From: Liolophura sinensis
Taxonomy: Eukaryota; Mollusca; Polyplacophora; Chitonida; Chitonidae
NCBI RefSeq assembly: GCF_032854445.1
Contig: NC_088300.1
Coordinates: 19,511,608-19,575,607, forward strand
Direction: 5' to 3'
DNA: 64,000 nucleotides
Below the pieces are notes generated by a model. That model was not told the DNA's origin. It did not search any database and was given only the letters and a program-made list of their open reading frames with translations. The translations under genes and the position numbers were made by a program. Below, one piece after another: positions 12,221 to 25,300 of the stretch; within the stretch, counting starts at the first letter, position 1; each line of letters begins with the position of its first letter.

Positions 12221-15200
12221 ATGCCATTTAGAGAGCTTGGTCATCTGGCTAAAGCTCAGAAGGAAGGTGATGTTGTGAAAAAGAAGGTATGGTGGTAAAT
12301 TTGTTGAAAGAGAAATGTTGAAACGCAAAAAGCGTTCTTGGTAACGCATTGACATAATTACCTCCCTTTAGTTTTGCCCAGACACGATTTAAAAAAAAAA
12401 AAAATCTAATATTTGCGATATATTGATTAATTTGTTCAGTTATAATAGCCTTTGTTGTTGACCCGCTTCTTCAGATATCCATTGTGAAAAGCAGACTCTT
12501 AAGTGAACTGACATCCCATCCTCAATGTATCATAGCCAACAGCCTAATGAAGTAGACATTGCAGTAATACGCTAATTTACAACGTCAAATAGGCTAATGA
12601 ATTAGACGTTGTATGGTATGCTAACGATACATTGTCTAACAGAGGTCCCTTACCATAACGCTGGTCATTTTCCTAACTACATTTAGAGCTTCCGTAGCGT
12701 TATGGTTTCCTACCTGGCATTTTCTCAATCAGCAATCCCTAGCAAGCTCCATGTATATGTTCATGACTGCAGTTCTGCACTGTGTTGCATAGTTATGGAG
12801 TGGGGTAACTCTCATTGCAGTATTGCAAGTGCAGGGTCATGAGGAAAAACAGCCTCAAATGTATTTAGATCTATGGTAAGGAACATTTACAGCTGTTCAC
12901 ACCTGCATTAAAACGTCCTAGCACAAATTGTTGTCAACTGATTGACAGTATCCAAAATTGTTTGATCGGCCATAGTTGGTCGTAGGAAAGTTATAGTACA
13001 TGTGTGAACAGTGGTAAATGCTCCTTATTATAGATTCAACACATTGTGGCTCTTTCATAAACTCTTGTCACTGCATTTCTTGAATGAGAGTTACCATAAT
13101 CCGCAACTACATGTATGTGTTGTGTGGCTATTTACTGTGGGTATCAAGATGCAATTTCCTCACAGCGCTTCCAGAATTGCTTTGCTGTGTAGTTCAATTC
13201 GCTCTCCTCCCCTGCAGCATTGGCCAGCAGACAAGGTGAAAGATAACATGGAAAGGTGACAGGAAATTTTAATGAACAACAATGAACTACAGTGTATAAT
13301 GAGAACTATGCCTGATAATCCTTGTAATTTAATAGCATCACAGTAGGTGATAACAGAGCATAGCATGTATAAATTATTAAGGTCACTAAAGTTTTGTATT
13401 AACCTTCAGGTTATTTTTTCACCATTCATCATGACTGCACAAGAAAAGGTGGTGGCAAACTTACACTTCTGAAAATGTATTTAACAAGTTCCTGTTATGA
13501 GTTTTTTTTGCATCTCTTTTTTGAAAGTGAAAAATGTTCAGTGATAGAGACCCCGACATTAAAACTACAATAAACTTATTTCTTTTATGTTAATGAAAAA
13601 TCACTGTTGTAAAAATTCACCTATCTTGGCTCAGTGGGGAAAATGTTCAGGTTATTTCACATCCTAGAAACAGAGGAGAACACTTACACTTCTGAAATAT
13701 ATTAAATGGTGCAATTTCAGGAAATATGTATGAATATAGGTTTTTATGTTATGTTTATTTATGTTTTGATTTATTAACTTCAGTGAAATAAATGTTTATC
13801 TCTACAGACTGTAAATACATGACAATAACGGATACCGGTATGTAAAAATTATTTCAGGTTGATTCTGCCATTAAGGAAAGTGAGAAGTCTATCAAAAACT
13901 TAAAGCTGAAAGATAGAGAAGCTAAACTTACAGAATTATATTCAAGGTAAGTTGAGTCTGTATCTGCAAACCGGTTAAATGAATACATTAGAAATTTTTG
14001 TTCCCCTGTTTTTGCTTTTTAAAGCACCAGAATATCCCTCTTCCATGTGGTGTGTTATTGCAGTTCTGAGATGTTATTGTACAAAAACATGTCTAATACT
14101 TAGGGACTAACAGAAAAGTGTCAGTATTTTTATGTATCAAAGTCTATTAACCTTGTGTAGCAAGACCAAAGAAACAAATTGATAGATTAAGTACAAAGCA
14201 GTTTCTCAAATGCACAGCCCCAAGTCAAGAGCACAGTGGCGGAATAAAAAATCTAAATTATGGCACATTGTAGTCCAGATGTCCAGCTATCTGGCACAGT
14301 GGTTTATAGAACATACATGTACTCAGCTCCAGCAGTAGAACAAAGTTGTGTACATAATCTGTAGTATAGTGTTAAAAGAGCAAGTACAGTTATGCTGTTT
14401 TATTCTTTACATTGAAAGGGTCATACAAGCCTTTTGTGGTATAAACAATTTTTCACCATCAGTTCCAAATGTTCAGCCTGCTTTGAAACTTGGAGACCTC
14501 TAAAGGGTGTCCTGAACTTCAGAGTTATTGAAACAGCGGTCCACTACCATGATATCCAACAGCCTTTAGTAGTGTTTGGTGGCAAACCATTGAACAGGAG
14601 AATTACATTGGAATGAAATCCGAACAAGTGAAAATGACACATGGGGTCAAATTTCAGAACCTTTGTTTAAAGGCTCTTGACAAGTTTCCTGCTCTCCATA
14701 CATGTAATAATGGTTGTACTGGGAATGTTGAGACCATGCTGTTGTCTTCATTTGAACACTACACTTCCGGTAATGTGAACATAGTGGTTTTTTACTGGGA
14801 TTCTCCACACACAGGCCTAACCAGTCTCATATATACATGTGTTCATTTCAGTTTTTGTTTTCGTCATCTTGAGAAAGAAATAGTAATTACCAGTAAATCA
14901 TTAAACTGGAACCAAAGAAATTGAACTTCATTACTTTAACTTAACTTATCTATATTGTGTATATATATTGTATTCTTTTGGATAAGGGTCACCAGTGTGT
15001 GACACTTTTGTTGAAACATGTACTTTTCGACCTCTAATGCACCATTTCCGGAGAATTTATGCATACAATTTTTATGAAGATGACGCTGAAAGGATTTGTT
15101 AGTGTCACTAAAGCGGCAAGCTTCATAAAACTTTGCAAATTGTTTCTCTACACCCCTTAGTTATTTTAGAATGTTTCAAAATACTGGGTGCTGAGGTGAT

Positions 15201-16392
15201 TGAAAAGGTTCAAGAACGAGGGTACATTTATGGGACGGTAATGTATGTAAATGTACATGTAAATGGAATCATACCATGCATGTGTTAATTAATGAATACA
15301 TGTGGGTTTTCAGGAATTCTGATAATTATTGGTGATAATTTTCAAATTTCTTGGCATTACAGGTGTTCTGATGCCAGTACAGAAGTGTCACAATTGCTGG
15401 TCACTGTTAAAGAACTGAAAGAGGTACACCTGGTTTTATGGTTGATTTGTTTGTCTGCTTTTGTAATCAAATTTCAATCAATTTGTGATCCATTATTTTA
15501 TACTCGATGATAGTAAGAGACTTGGCATATTTCCATTGTGTAACAGTTGAACTGATATAAAAGTAACTGTTAGTGACAAAAAATCACTATTTTGTAAAGT
15601 GCAATGTAAGATTTCAGGTATCTTTTCAAGCGTGAGTGCTCATCTTTGTTTGCACTTCTTTAAATTTTCTGTTTGACAGGAAGATGAACCAAAAGCTATT
15701 AAGGGATTTGACACCAAAAAAACCAATGAAATTAAACGTCTGGAACAGTTTAAGGTAGAGTTATGACCCTGATAGATATGTACATATACTTTTATGAATT
15801 GAATCTAGCAAAAGAAGGTGTTTGCCATCACAAAATTGTTTCTCTGAATGATTTTGGCACATGTTTAAAATGTCTCTGTTTTTTATAGAATTCATGTTTT
15901 CAAATATTCTCATAAGCTACAGTGCATCAGACTCTAAAATTGGCCATGTTGGTGTATCCTAGCAAGGTATTCAGCATATGAAGGTGTTGGTGCAAAGTAC
16001 TGGCCAGCCTGAGGGTAGCATTCTCTGAGTGGCTTGGCATCATGGTTGGTGTCCTTACCAGGACACTCTGGGGTTTTAGCTAATAAAACATGCTGGCTCC
16101 AAAGATGCCTATTTCTGATATCCAAAATAATGTTACAAGACCACTTGTAAGCAGGTATTTAATCTGGAATGCAAATCTTAAGATGTGTTACACATTGCTG
16201 TGTGTGTATTTCTTTCTTTTGTGTATGCAAGTGTTATTAGTGCATTGGGTGTAATATTTTCTTTTGCTGCTTCTAAAGGCTTAAAATGTAAGGCAGAGAG
16301 TATGCTTTCTAATGTATTGTCCATCCTTACCGACTTTTTCAGACAAGACTTGAAGCTGCCCTAGCCAACTTTCCAGAAGAAGTCAGACCTGA
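12221..16392 (+). CDS. NPHP1: NPHP1 exons 1-5: N-terminal helical / coiled-coil region
   Basis: Five short exons encode about 114 residues rich in Lys, Glu, Leu and Ala (for example [19 protein letters not shown]), as expected for the N-terminal coiled coil through which nephrocystin-1 self-associates and binds partners. The ATG at 12221 sits in [13 protein letters not shown]. An alternative start upstream would need another exon. Intron 2 (13947-15362) and intron 5 (16393-17224) hold repeats; the rest is unremarkable. Confidence 0.85.
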
Positions 16393-19300
16393 GTATGTAT
16401 GAATGTTGTATATCTCATTTTATTATCTGTTTTAATTCTTCAGCCTTTTGGCTTGTTGAGGGCCTCCGTGACTCAGTTGATTAGCACGCTATGTCAGCGT
16501 AATGACCCATTAGCCTGGGGACCAATGCGGTCGCTCTGAGTTCAAGTCCTGCTCATGCTGGCTTCCTCTCGGGCTGTACGTGGGAAGGTTTGTCAGCAAC
16601 CTGCGGATGGTCTTGGGTTTCCCCAGGGCTCAGCCTGGCTTCCACCCACCATAATGCTGGCCGCCATTGTATAAGTGAAATATTCTTGAGTACGGCGTAA
16701 AACACCAATCAAATAAATAAATAAATTTTGGTATGTTTGCAAGGTTTTTATTCAGGTATATGTGGAAGGCATTATTTTGTGTAAACTGATAAAATTACAT
16801 TTTAGCTGAGGCTGTGAAATTGGCCAATTGAACCAAAATAATATTCCCTGTGCAAGCATATTAAAAATTTACATAAATTGCGCTGACAGTTGCTGTTTCA
16901 TATGTTAATAGGTTGAGGAATTAGGTTAGTTGCAAATTGTTGACTTGTATACATTTGTCAAAGGATTTATTCAGGATTCTTTTGTATTTCTTTAATCATA
17001 CGTTTTTCATTTTAAAGTAATGCTATAAGTTCTGGATGTTCTCATCTACCTACTTGTACCTGAGATTCCATGAGTGAAGGTACTTGTTGATAAATAGAAA
17101 ACAAAAGCATTGAATACCTGTACCTTGGTAACTGATTTGTATTTGATACAGAGAGATTAGTCTGTTGAAATTGATACCAACGGTCAAATACTGTTTGTCA
17201 ACAAGTCCTTGGTTCTGTTTGTAGCGTAGAGAAACCTGGTGCTGATAACGAGGAAGAGGAGGAAGATGATGGAGAAACTGGAGAGGAAGAGGATGAGGAC
17301 GATGAAGAAGAGGATGATGATGAAGATGGTATTTGTCTAATGTGCAGATGTGTTCTGTTTGCATACCAAGCCTGTCTGTGTATATTCTTCTTATACCTTT
17401 GAAGTTAAAAGCAGTTCTTTGCGATGTACATGTAACTGTCAGTTTCAGTACTTTTGTGTGATTTTCAGTTACATGAAGTCTTTACAGCATTAAGTCATGT
17501 AAATAGGGTTGGCTGCAGAAATAACCGGAGTGAGGGATGAACTCTGTTCAATGCATTATTCCCCGCTGGAACCGTAACTGCTTACTTTAGCTTGTAACTT
17601 AATCAGACTTAGTTGAAAACTTAGTTGTTTTTGAGATGTCAAAATAATATTGAATATTTAATCCTTATTATGTGCTTTTACAATAATTAAACAGTCTAAT
17701 TTCTTTCTACTGTTTCTGCAATCTGTATTCAAAGGTGTTTGTTCTCTTTGTTATTTATTTGTGACCTGTCACTTCCATGCTAGGCAAGACACTGGATACA
17801 TACCTACACAGCGACTTTTAGTAGATACTGAATAAAGGCAGGCAAGACTATTAAGTAGTAAGATGCAAGATGGAGTATTTTTTGTTGTCAGAATAACTCC
17901 ATATTCTTCTAAAGTCTGGTCAAAGATCCTGACGTAATATTCAATCCCTGAGATTTTTCTCTGAGGATTAATCCCTGCTGTATGCTGTTAATTTTCAGAC
18001 GAAGAGGAGAGTGAAGAAGGGGAAGACACATTGGAGCAGCCAGCCCAACCAAGGTCAGGGTCATGCTAACTCTCATAGGTCAAGTCGGCCTGGCAGTGTT
18101 GTATTCTGATTTTCTGAAGTCTTACAGTTACTATCTGTTTTTGTCATGAATATGGTTGTGAATTTGTCTCACTCCAGCATATTCATTATTTTCTGACTGT
18201 TAAGTGTAAACAATAGGTTTCCTCCACCCGTGAGAAATTCTTGTATGCTGTTAAACACCAAATAAACAAATGGATGTTTATTATTGTGACTTAGTATTAA
18301 TTTTCTCTCCTCGTCATGTTTTGTCAGTGTTAATTGCTTTCGTATTACTAGAAACATCTTTCGTTGATGGTTTTGTGATTTCTTGACAGTGGTGGTAAAC
18401 AGAAATTAGAGGTCAAAAATGAAGACAATAAAGCAGAAGTAAAGGCATCCATAATGAAGGGAAAACAGGAAGATGAAGATGATGACAATGATGAAGGTGA
18501 TGAAGAAAATGATGAGGATGAAGAGGATGATGAAGAAGAAGATGATGATGATGAGGATGAAGAAGAGGATGAAGAAGGGGAAGATGATGATGAAGAGGAT
18601 GAAGAAGAAGAGGAGGAAGAAGATGAAATGGAATTCTCATCAACTGTAAGTCTGGAACAGGAGAGCTGGAAGTCCTTTTTGTTGTGCGAAGGTTATGAAG
18701 CAGACTTAGGCTTTATAGTGATGTGTTTATCTTAACAGAATATCAGAAGAACATGATGTTAATAAGTCCAGCTCATACTGGCTTCTTGTTTGGCTGTATG
18801 TGGGAAGGTCTGCCAGCCACCTGTGGATTGTCGTGGGTTTCCTTTGAGCTCTGCCCGGTTCTCTTCCACCATAATGCTGTCTGCCTTTGTATAAGTGAAA
18901 CATTCTTGAGTATGGCGTAAGACACCTGTCAAATAAATAAATAAGTTGTAGGACGTATTATTGGGTTTTTCACTGAGTCAGTAGGACACTAGTGTTCCAT
19001 GAATATAGCACACACACCTTCTCTCTTCAAATGGAAATGTGTACATGGGAAAGTTTATTTATGTAGTTACTTGCCAAAGGCTCCTGGTTTACTCTGAGCA
19101 CTCCAGTTTCCTCCATCCATAGAACTGACAGCTGACGTAGAAGTGAAGTACTGTTGTCCTGTGAAACACCAATGAAAGAAATATATATGCTAGTGTAAGT
19201 TTATTTATCTTTGTATTCTTGTATCATGGTGATTGCAGATGAGATTATTTGAAGCTATCAGTGACTATGAGAAAGAGCAGCCAGAAGACCTGAGCTTCAA

Positions 19301-22300
19301 AAAGGGGGAGATTCTCACCATTGTCAACACAAGGTACTATCTCTCTTTCTTTATACACATACATATGTACAAGAACAGTACTTTTGTAGAAAATTCTCTG
19401 CTGATCTCGGGGAGTGGGGGAGGCTTCACTGTCGTACGTGGGAAAGTCTGCCAGCAACCTGTGGATGGTCATAGGTTCAAGCCCGGTTTTCTCCCAGTGT
19501 AATGCTGGCCGCCATCAAATAAGTGAAATATTCTTGAGTACGGCATAAAGCACCTATCAAATAAGTAAATAAATCTACTGAACTCAACCTTGAAAACAGC
19601 GGGATGTAATCCCTCCATTATGCAGTAAAAATAATCTGTCCTGTTGGATTAATCTTGTATCGTTATCAATTTATTTCATGTTTAGGCATATTACATTGCA
19701 TTAATATTTTTGGCCTTGGTGACAATAAGCAGTTGATGGTCAGTTTGTGCAGTTTGTGCAGTCATGTTTGTTGAAAACCAGTGCCAGTGGTTTACACTGG
19801 GCATTCAAGTTTCCAGTGCCCAGTTGTTTACATGTAAGTGGAAAAATTCTTGAGTATGGCACTAAGGGTGAACAGCCGAGATTTCTATTCTCAAACTGAT
19901 AGGCATGGTAATAATTGTATCAGGGTTTTGTGTTAATTAGCATACAAGAGTGTAAGTTGTAGTTTAAATTTGACATCGAGGTGACTGTGGTTCATTCATC
20001 TCCTCACCAATCTCACAAAAGCTGTTCCATTTTTTAAACATGAATGGCTGGTACAACCAATATTTGGCATTACAACATTCTCAAAACAAAGAGTGATATG
20101 CAGTAAACATTTTCCAGCTGTAAGGATGTACATTGAAAATGTTTAATTACATTCACTATGAAAATTTTCTTAATCTTTTACGATAGCAGGATAAGCAGCA
20201 ATTTGGCGAAGATTGAAAGAATTGATATTCACATTTAAGTAAAAAACTGAGATATAAATTTCTATTGTAAATGCAGCATTTCTTTTGTGTTTTCAACAAG
20301 GTGAAGTTAATAGTAATTGATATTATTTCTGATTGGATTTTTTTTTTAGCTTATTTGTCAGAAGATTTTAACATTGTGTTGTTCCCTTTGCAGTGAAGAT
20401 GGCTGGTGGGAGGCTGTTAATAAAAATGGCGACAAAGGAATTGTCCCAAAAACCTATCTCAAGGTACTCTTCTGTCAAGCTAGATCTGGTTTACAGTAAA
20501 TACAGATGTGCAGGCAGTTCTAGCAGGCATTAAAACTTTCAGCTCTACTCGATAGTGAATCTTTTGGACTATTTGGTTGAAAAGAAATTTTTTTGTGCAT
20601 GTAAGAAAATCATTTATCACTTTTTTTCAAGACAAATGTTAAATGACCTAATATTTAAACAGATTACATTTTCCCAAGAGAATATTTTCCAAACTTTTAA
20701 TCAAACCTTAGAACACTTTCATGACTTTTCTAAAAGCAGAAGAACTCAGAGAATCAGGCAAAATGAGCAACTAAGTCATTGATAAATTTTAGGTCATTTC
20801 CCATAGATGTTCATTTGGCATAGGGGACCTTCACTAGCTCATTCAGCTAAACCATTTGTACAAGCACTTGTGCTATTTGTTTTTTCCAGTTACATAATAA
20901 ATACAAGCATTTGCAAGAGACAGAAACTTTGGAGGCAGATGAAGTTATAACCCCTACTGGCAAGAGAAGGTAAAGTTCTGAGTGTATTAAAGAGCATTTG
21001 AAAAGGAAATAGTTCTGCCTCTTCCATGCTGATATCAGGTGTGACACTCATTATTGTCCTCTACCACACAAATGGTGAGGGGACATTGAGGTACTTTGCA
21101 GCTTTCCATCTCTTCATCACACAAGAGGTTTTTGTGGACAAGATATTCACAGTTTTCAACCAAAAGGTCATTGAGAGGACATTCAGGCCATTAAGTACTT
21201 CAGTATGGTTTCTTCCTTTTTAGATTTTGTAGACATCACATCTGTCTCTGTGAACATCTTGACAAGCAGTCAAAAGCCAATCAAATTTACACTTAGTGAT
21301 TTGAGATCACTGAGTAGACTGTTGGGGTTGATTTTTCCTCTCTATAGATAATCCAGTATGGCTGCTGTCAGGTAAACTTGTTCTGTGTTAATGTAATTTT
21401 TATGTCAAAGCAGAAATGTCTGAAGTCACATTAGGTGAAATGCAAAGACTCCCAAAAAATTGGATTTTTAATGCAGATTCATTTTTATGCACATGAAGCT
21501 GTTCTGTGAATCAGTAGTTTTAAAACATTCTATGCAAAGGAAGACTCAAGGATGAGTTTCACAGAAGGTCCTAATCCCTGTAGAACACATTGTTTTATTC
21601 TGTGCGATTCAGTGGTTGTGTGCTTCATATGTGTTTTACATATATATTCTTCATATATATGTATATGTGTTTCTTCATATGTGAGCACACACACACTGAT
21701 TATTGTGACGCAGTAAAGCAAAGAACAAAAGTTCACGGCTTGAGACCGTTTTGTTACAGGAGGGAAGGAGTTTTGCAAGTTCCCCATTTCTAACATTTGA
21801 ATGCATTTTCTCTACTGAACAGGAGCAACTCATTAACATGAACATTTATATGCCTTATACCTTGTTGTTTCAAGTGCAAAGGAGCTGTGGAAAGGTATCA
21901 AGACAGCTTTAACAGAGGTAATCATTTAGATCTTCCATTCTTCCCAGATAAGTCTGACATAAGAGATGGAACAGCCAAATTTATTTTTCTTTATATTTCC
22001 CCGTTATTTCATTATATTACCCATAATTTCTCCCATCATTATTTTGTTTATTTTGACAAAAAAAAAAGCAAACTACAAGACAAGTGAAGTAGAGAAAGTA
22101 AATCAGATCTTTAATTAGGGGTTGAAGCCATTTAGGCTTGAATCCCTATTGTATCTGTTAGGATTATTTGTTTATCTGTTAGGATTATTTGTTTATCTGT
22201 TAGGTTTTTTTGTTTTTATCAGTATTATTCTCACCCAAATTGTCCCAAGTTTCTAGAGAAAACTATGAGTCTGAAGTTTATGAAATTTTAACATGTTTAT

Positions 22301-25300
22301 CTGTAGGACTTGAAGTTGTGCATCATAGCTTTTGAGCAGATTTCGTCACGTGACCTGGTGACCATCTTGCATTTTGATGAAAACCTTAAAAATCTTCTCC
22401 TCCCAAACGGCTAATGCGAATGAGCTGAAATTTGAACTGCAGTTGCACAAAACTAGGCTTGTTAAGTTTGAGAACGAAAACTTTCTTCGTTGAAAATCAT
22501 ACAAGCTCACTGTTGGGTGAAAATGTCGTGTGACAAATAAATTTCTACAAATCCAAAGATAATGTCCGGCAAATAGTCCTATCTGATGCAGTTTTTGACG
22601 CTGATTCCGAATATGCAATTTTTGCAAAACCGAAAGTGACTTCATCAAAACTTTAAATGGGTATATCTCCTAAACCAATGAGGCCAGAGATGCAATCTTA
22701 AGGCCTGAAATCATCCCAAGGCAGGCAGAAAACTTTTACATAAACTGGAAGTAGTACATGCCAAAAAAAAAAAATGGCCATTTTTTCATTTTTCAAAGTT
22801 GAAAAACTTCTACACCTAAAACATCTGATCTGAAATGCATGAAATTTTGGTATGAGATAGGTCCTGTGATGTGCTCTTACGAGTTAAAAGTTGGGTTACC
22901 CTAGTCACATGATCTGGCAGCCATTTTGGGTTGAAGTAAAAACATTTGACAGCGATATCTTCCAAAACGTAATGTCCGGTTGACTTAAAATTTAGCGCAC
23001 ATAACAAGTGTTCCATGGAGGCTATTTGGACAGGAAAAGGATGCAATATGCATGCAAATTAGGCTTTGAATGAAACATATGATGTGACGTCATGGGAAAA
23101 CAAAAAATGTGATTCTTTAAATGCTGTCTGATGTAGTTTGAGCTCCTGATCATGAATCCAGTCTTATTTTTGCTCTGTGATGTATGTTTTTGTCGCAAAT
23201 TGAAAAAATGAGAAAAAAACACAATTTGCACCATATTTGGAGGTCGTGTGACAGAAAGCTGTTACAGCTGTAAAGCGGAAAATCACTGAGTGCAAAGAGC
23301 TATACATATCCTCTGTGTGCTGAAAATTGTTGAGCTGTGTTAAAAAACAAAGAGGGGACATGCGTGCCTTCAAATATTATCCAAAGGTCGATTTACTCCA
23401 TTTGGCACATCTGCATATACAAGCTGTACATTGTACTTACAATGCACAAATGACTATGAAGAATGTAGGCTTTCTAATTAAGTTGGTTATGTATCTATAC
23501 ATGGACACCAACAAGGTAACCGGAAGTGACACCATATAGGTCAGCAATACCAACTTGAACTCTGGCGTTGCTGCTTTAGCAGCTATATTTGCCTTTGTTT
23601 TGCACAGGAACATTCTGTTAAACAGTGAATTGACTGTTACAAATGGTACTCTTGCTATAGTCTAATGTATTTTGTACCGGCAGACAAGTGTGTCGGATGT
23701 ACTCCATGCTATGGGAGCAATCCCATCTGGGTTTAGACCATCCACGCTGGCCCACAAGTTCAAGGATGGTAAGTGATTAAATCTTTACTACCTGTATTCT
23801 GTAAAACTATTAAATTATATGTTTTATACAGATAAAGTCTGTTTTCATTTTGTATTTTATGACAGGTAGGAGGTGACAGTTTTGTTTCTCTGCCTTTGAT
23901 TCAATATCACAGATATTTTCCTTTTTGTAATTACAGGTTCACGTGTCTGTCTGTCTTTGTTTGCTAATTTCAGAGTTCCACAGAATGAAGCACTTCTTGG
24001 CCCCCAAACTCAGCACATCTAATGTGACATATAGAGACCTCTTCATAGATCCATCCAGAAACAGGGTATGGTCTTCTTGTTCTAGGGGGAGCCACCATGG
24101 CCGAGAGGGTTAGTGCGTCAGTGAGGCGTAATGATCTCCAGGAGTTTCCACCAAAGCAGTCACTGTGAGTTCAAGTCCAGCTCGTGCTGGCTTCCTCTCC
24201 AGCTGTATGTGGGAAGGTCTACCAGCAACCTGCTCATGGGTGGTTGGCCCCTGGACTCTGCTCGGTTTCCTCACGCCCCCATAATGCTGTTTGTATAAGA
24301 GAAATATTTTTGAGTACTGCATAAAACACCAATGAAATAAATAAATAATAAATAAATCTTGTTCTAAATTCACAGCTATTCAGTATCACTCCAGTTAAGG
24401 GTGTGTGAGTGGGAGAAAGTGTGGTGTGGAATTGTCTGTGTACAAATATTTACATGCAGGCATTGTTGAAGGAAGCACTAAGCTCTTCAGCTGTACTTTG
24501 GTGTACTTTGGTTTTTCTCGCAGCATTGGTTTTTGCATGATCAAAAATAGCTCTATGACATATGTTGAGGAAGTTATGATCCTAATTTGATCTGTGTCCT
24601 GATTTGCAGATCATTGGGATTCCAGGCTCTGATACTCCTAATAAGTAAAGTTGATTTAAATTAATGATGGTTGGTTTTCGCTGTTTACAGATTCGTGAGC
24701 GAACCGTGTGGATAGAGAAGACAGTAACGTTGACTGCGTGTCGTCAAATTCCTCCTCCAGGAGCTGGTAATTAATATGTATTTATATGTACATCTCTGTC
24801 AAGTAGCTGTCAATCTTGAAAATGATAGATGGTTTCAGGTGCAACACACTATAAACAGTAGTCAGATAGCTTCTCTTCTAATTTTTGACTCGCCGGCACA
24901 AAGTACAGGCTAGAGCTGATCTAGGCCGATTTTGAACCCGATATAACGGGTTTGGGCGTCGCCAGTTTGGGCGCCCCAAACGAGTGACAAAGAAAAACAA
25001 TATTCGCGGAAAAATGAACTTCACTGCTTGTATGGATCGGTCTAAACAGTAGGAAACAAAACGACATCAAAACACCCTTAAATAGGCCATTACAATCACA
25101 ATTGGTAGCTAGCGTGATGTATTGTTTAAATCTCTGCAAAGAGGATACAGAATATGCATTGTCACATGCTGTTTGAATCTGCGCGGAGAGTGGAACTCTT
25201 CTCCCAATAAATGTTAGGATAATCAGGTCACACGTTCAAGACAGTGACCTCAGACAGGTTGAAGGACATCGCGCATACAAAGCCAATGCAACTGAACGTG

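Noticed and set aside
18413..18643. His/Leu/Pro-rich minus-strand frame
   Set aside because: Reverse strand of the acidic exon 8 of NPHP1.
22306..22358. Extra NPHP1 exon after the AG at 22305
   Set aside because: It has splice-like borders, but its product does not resemble the family, and exon 13 joins exon 14 in phase without it.
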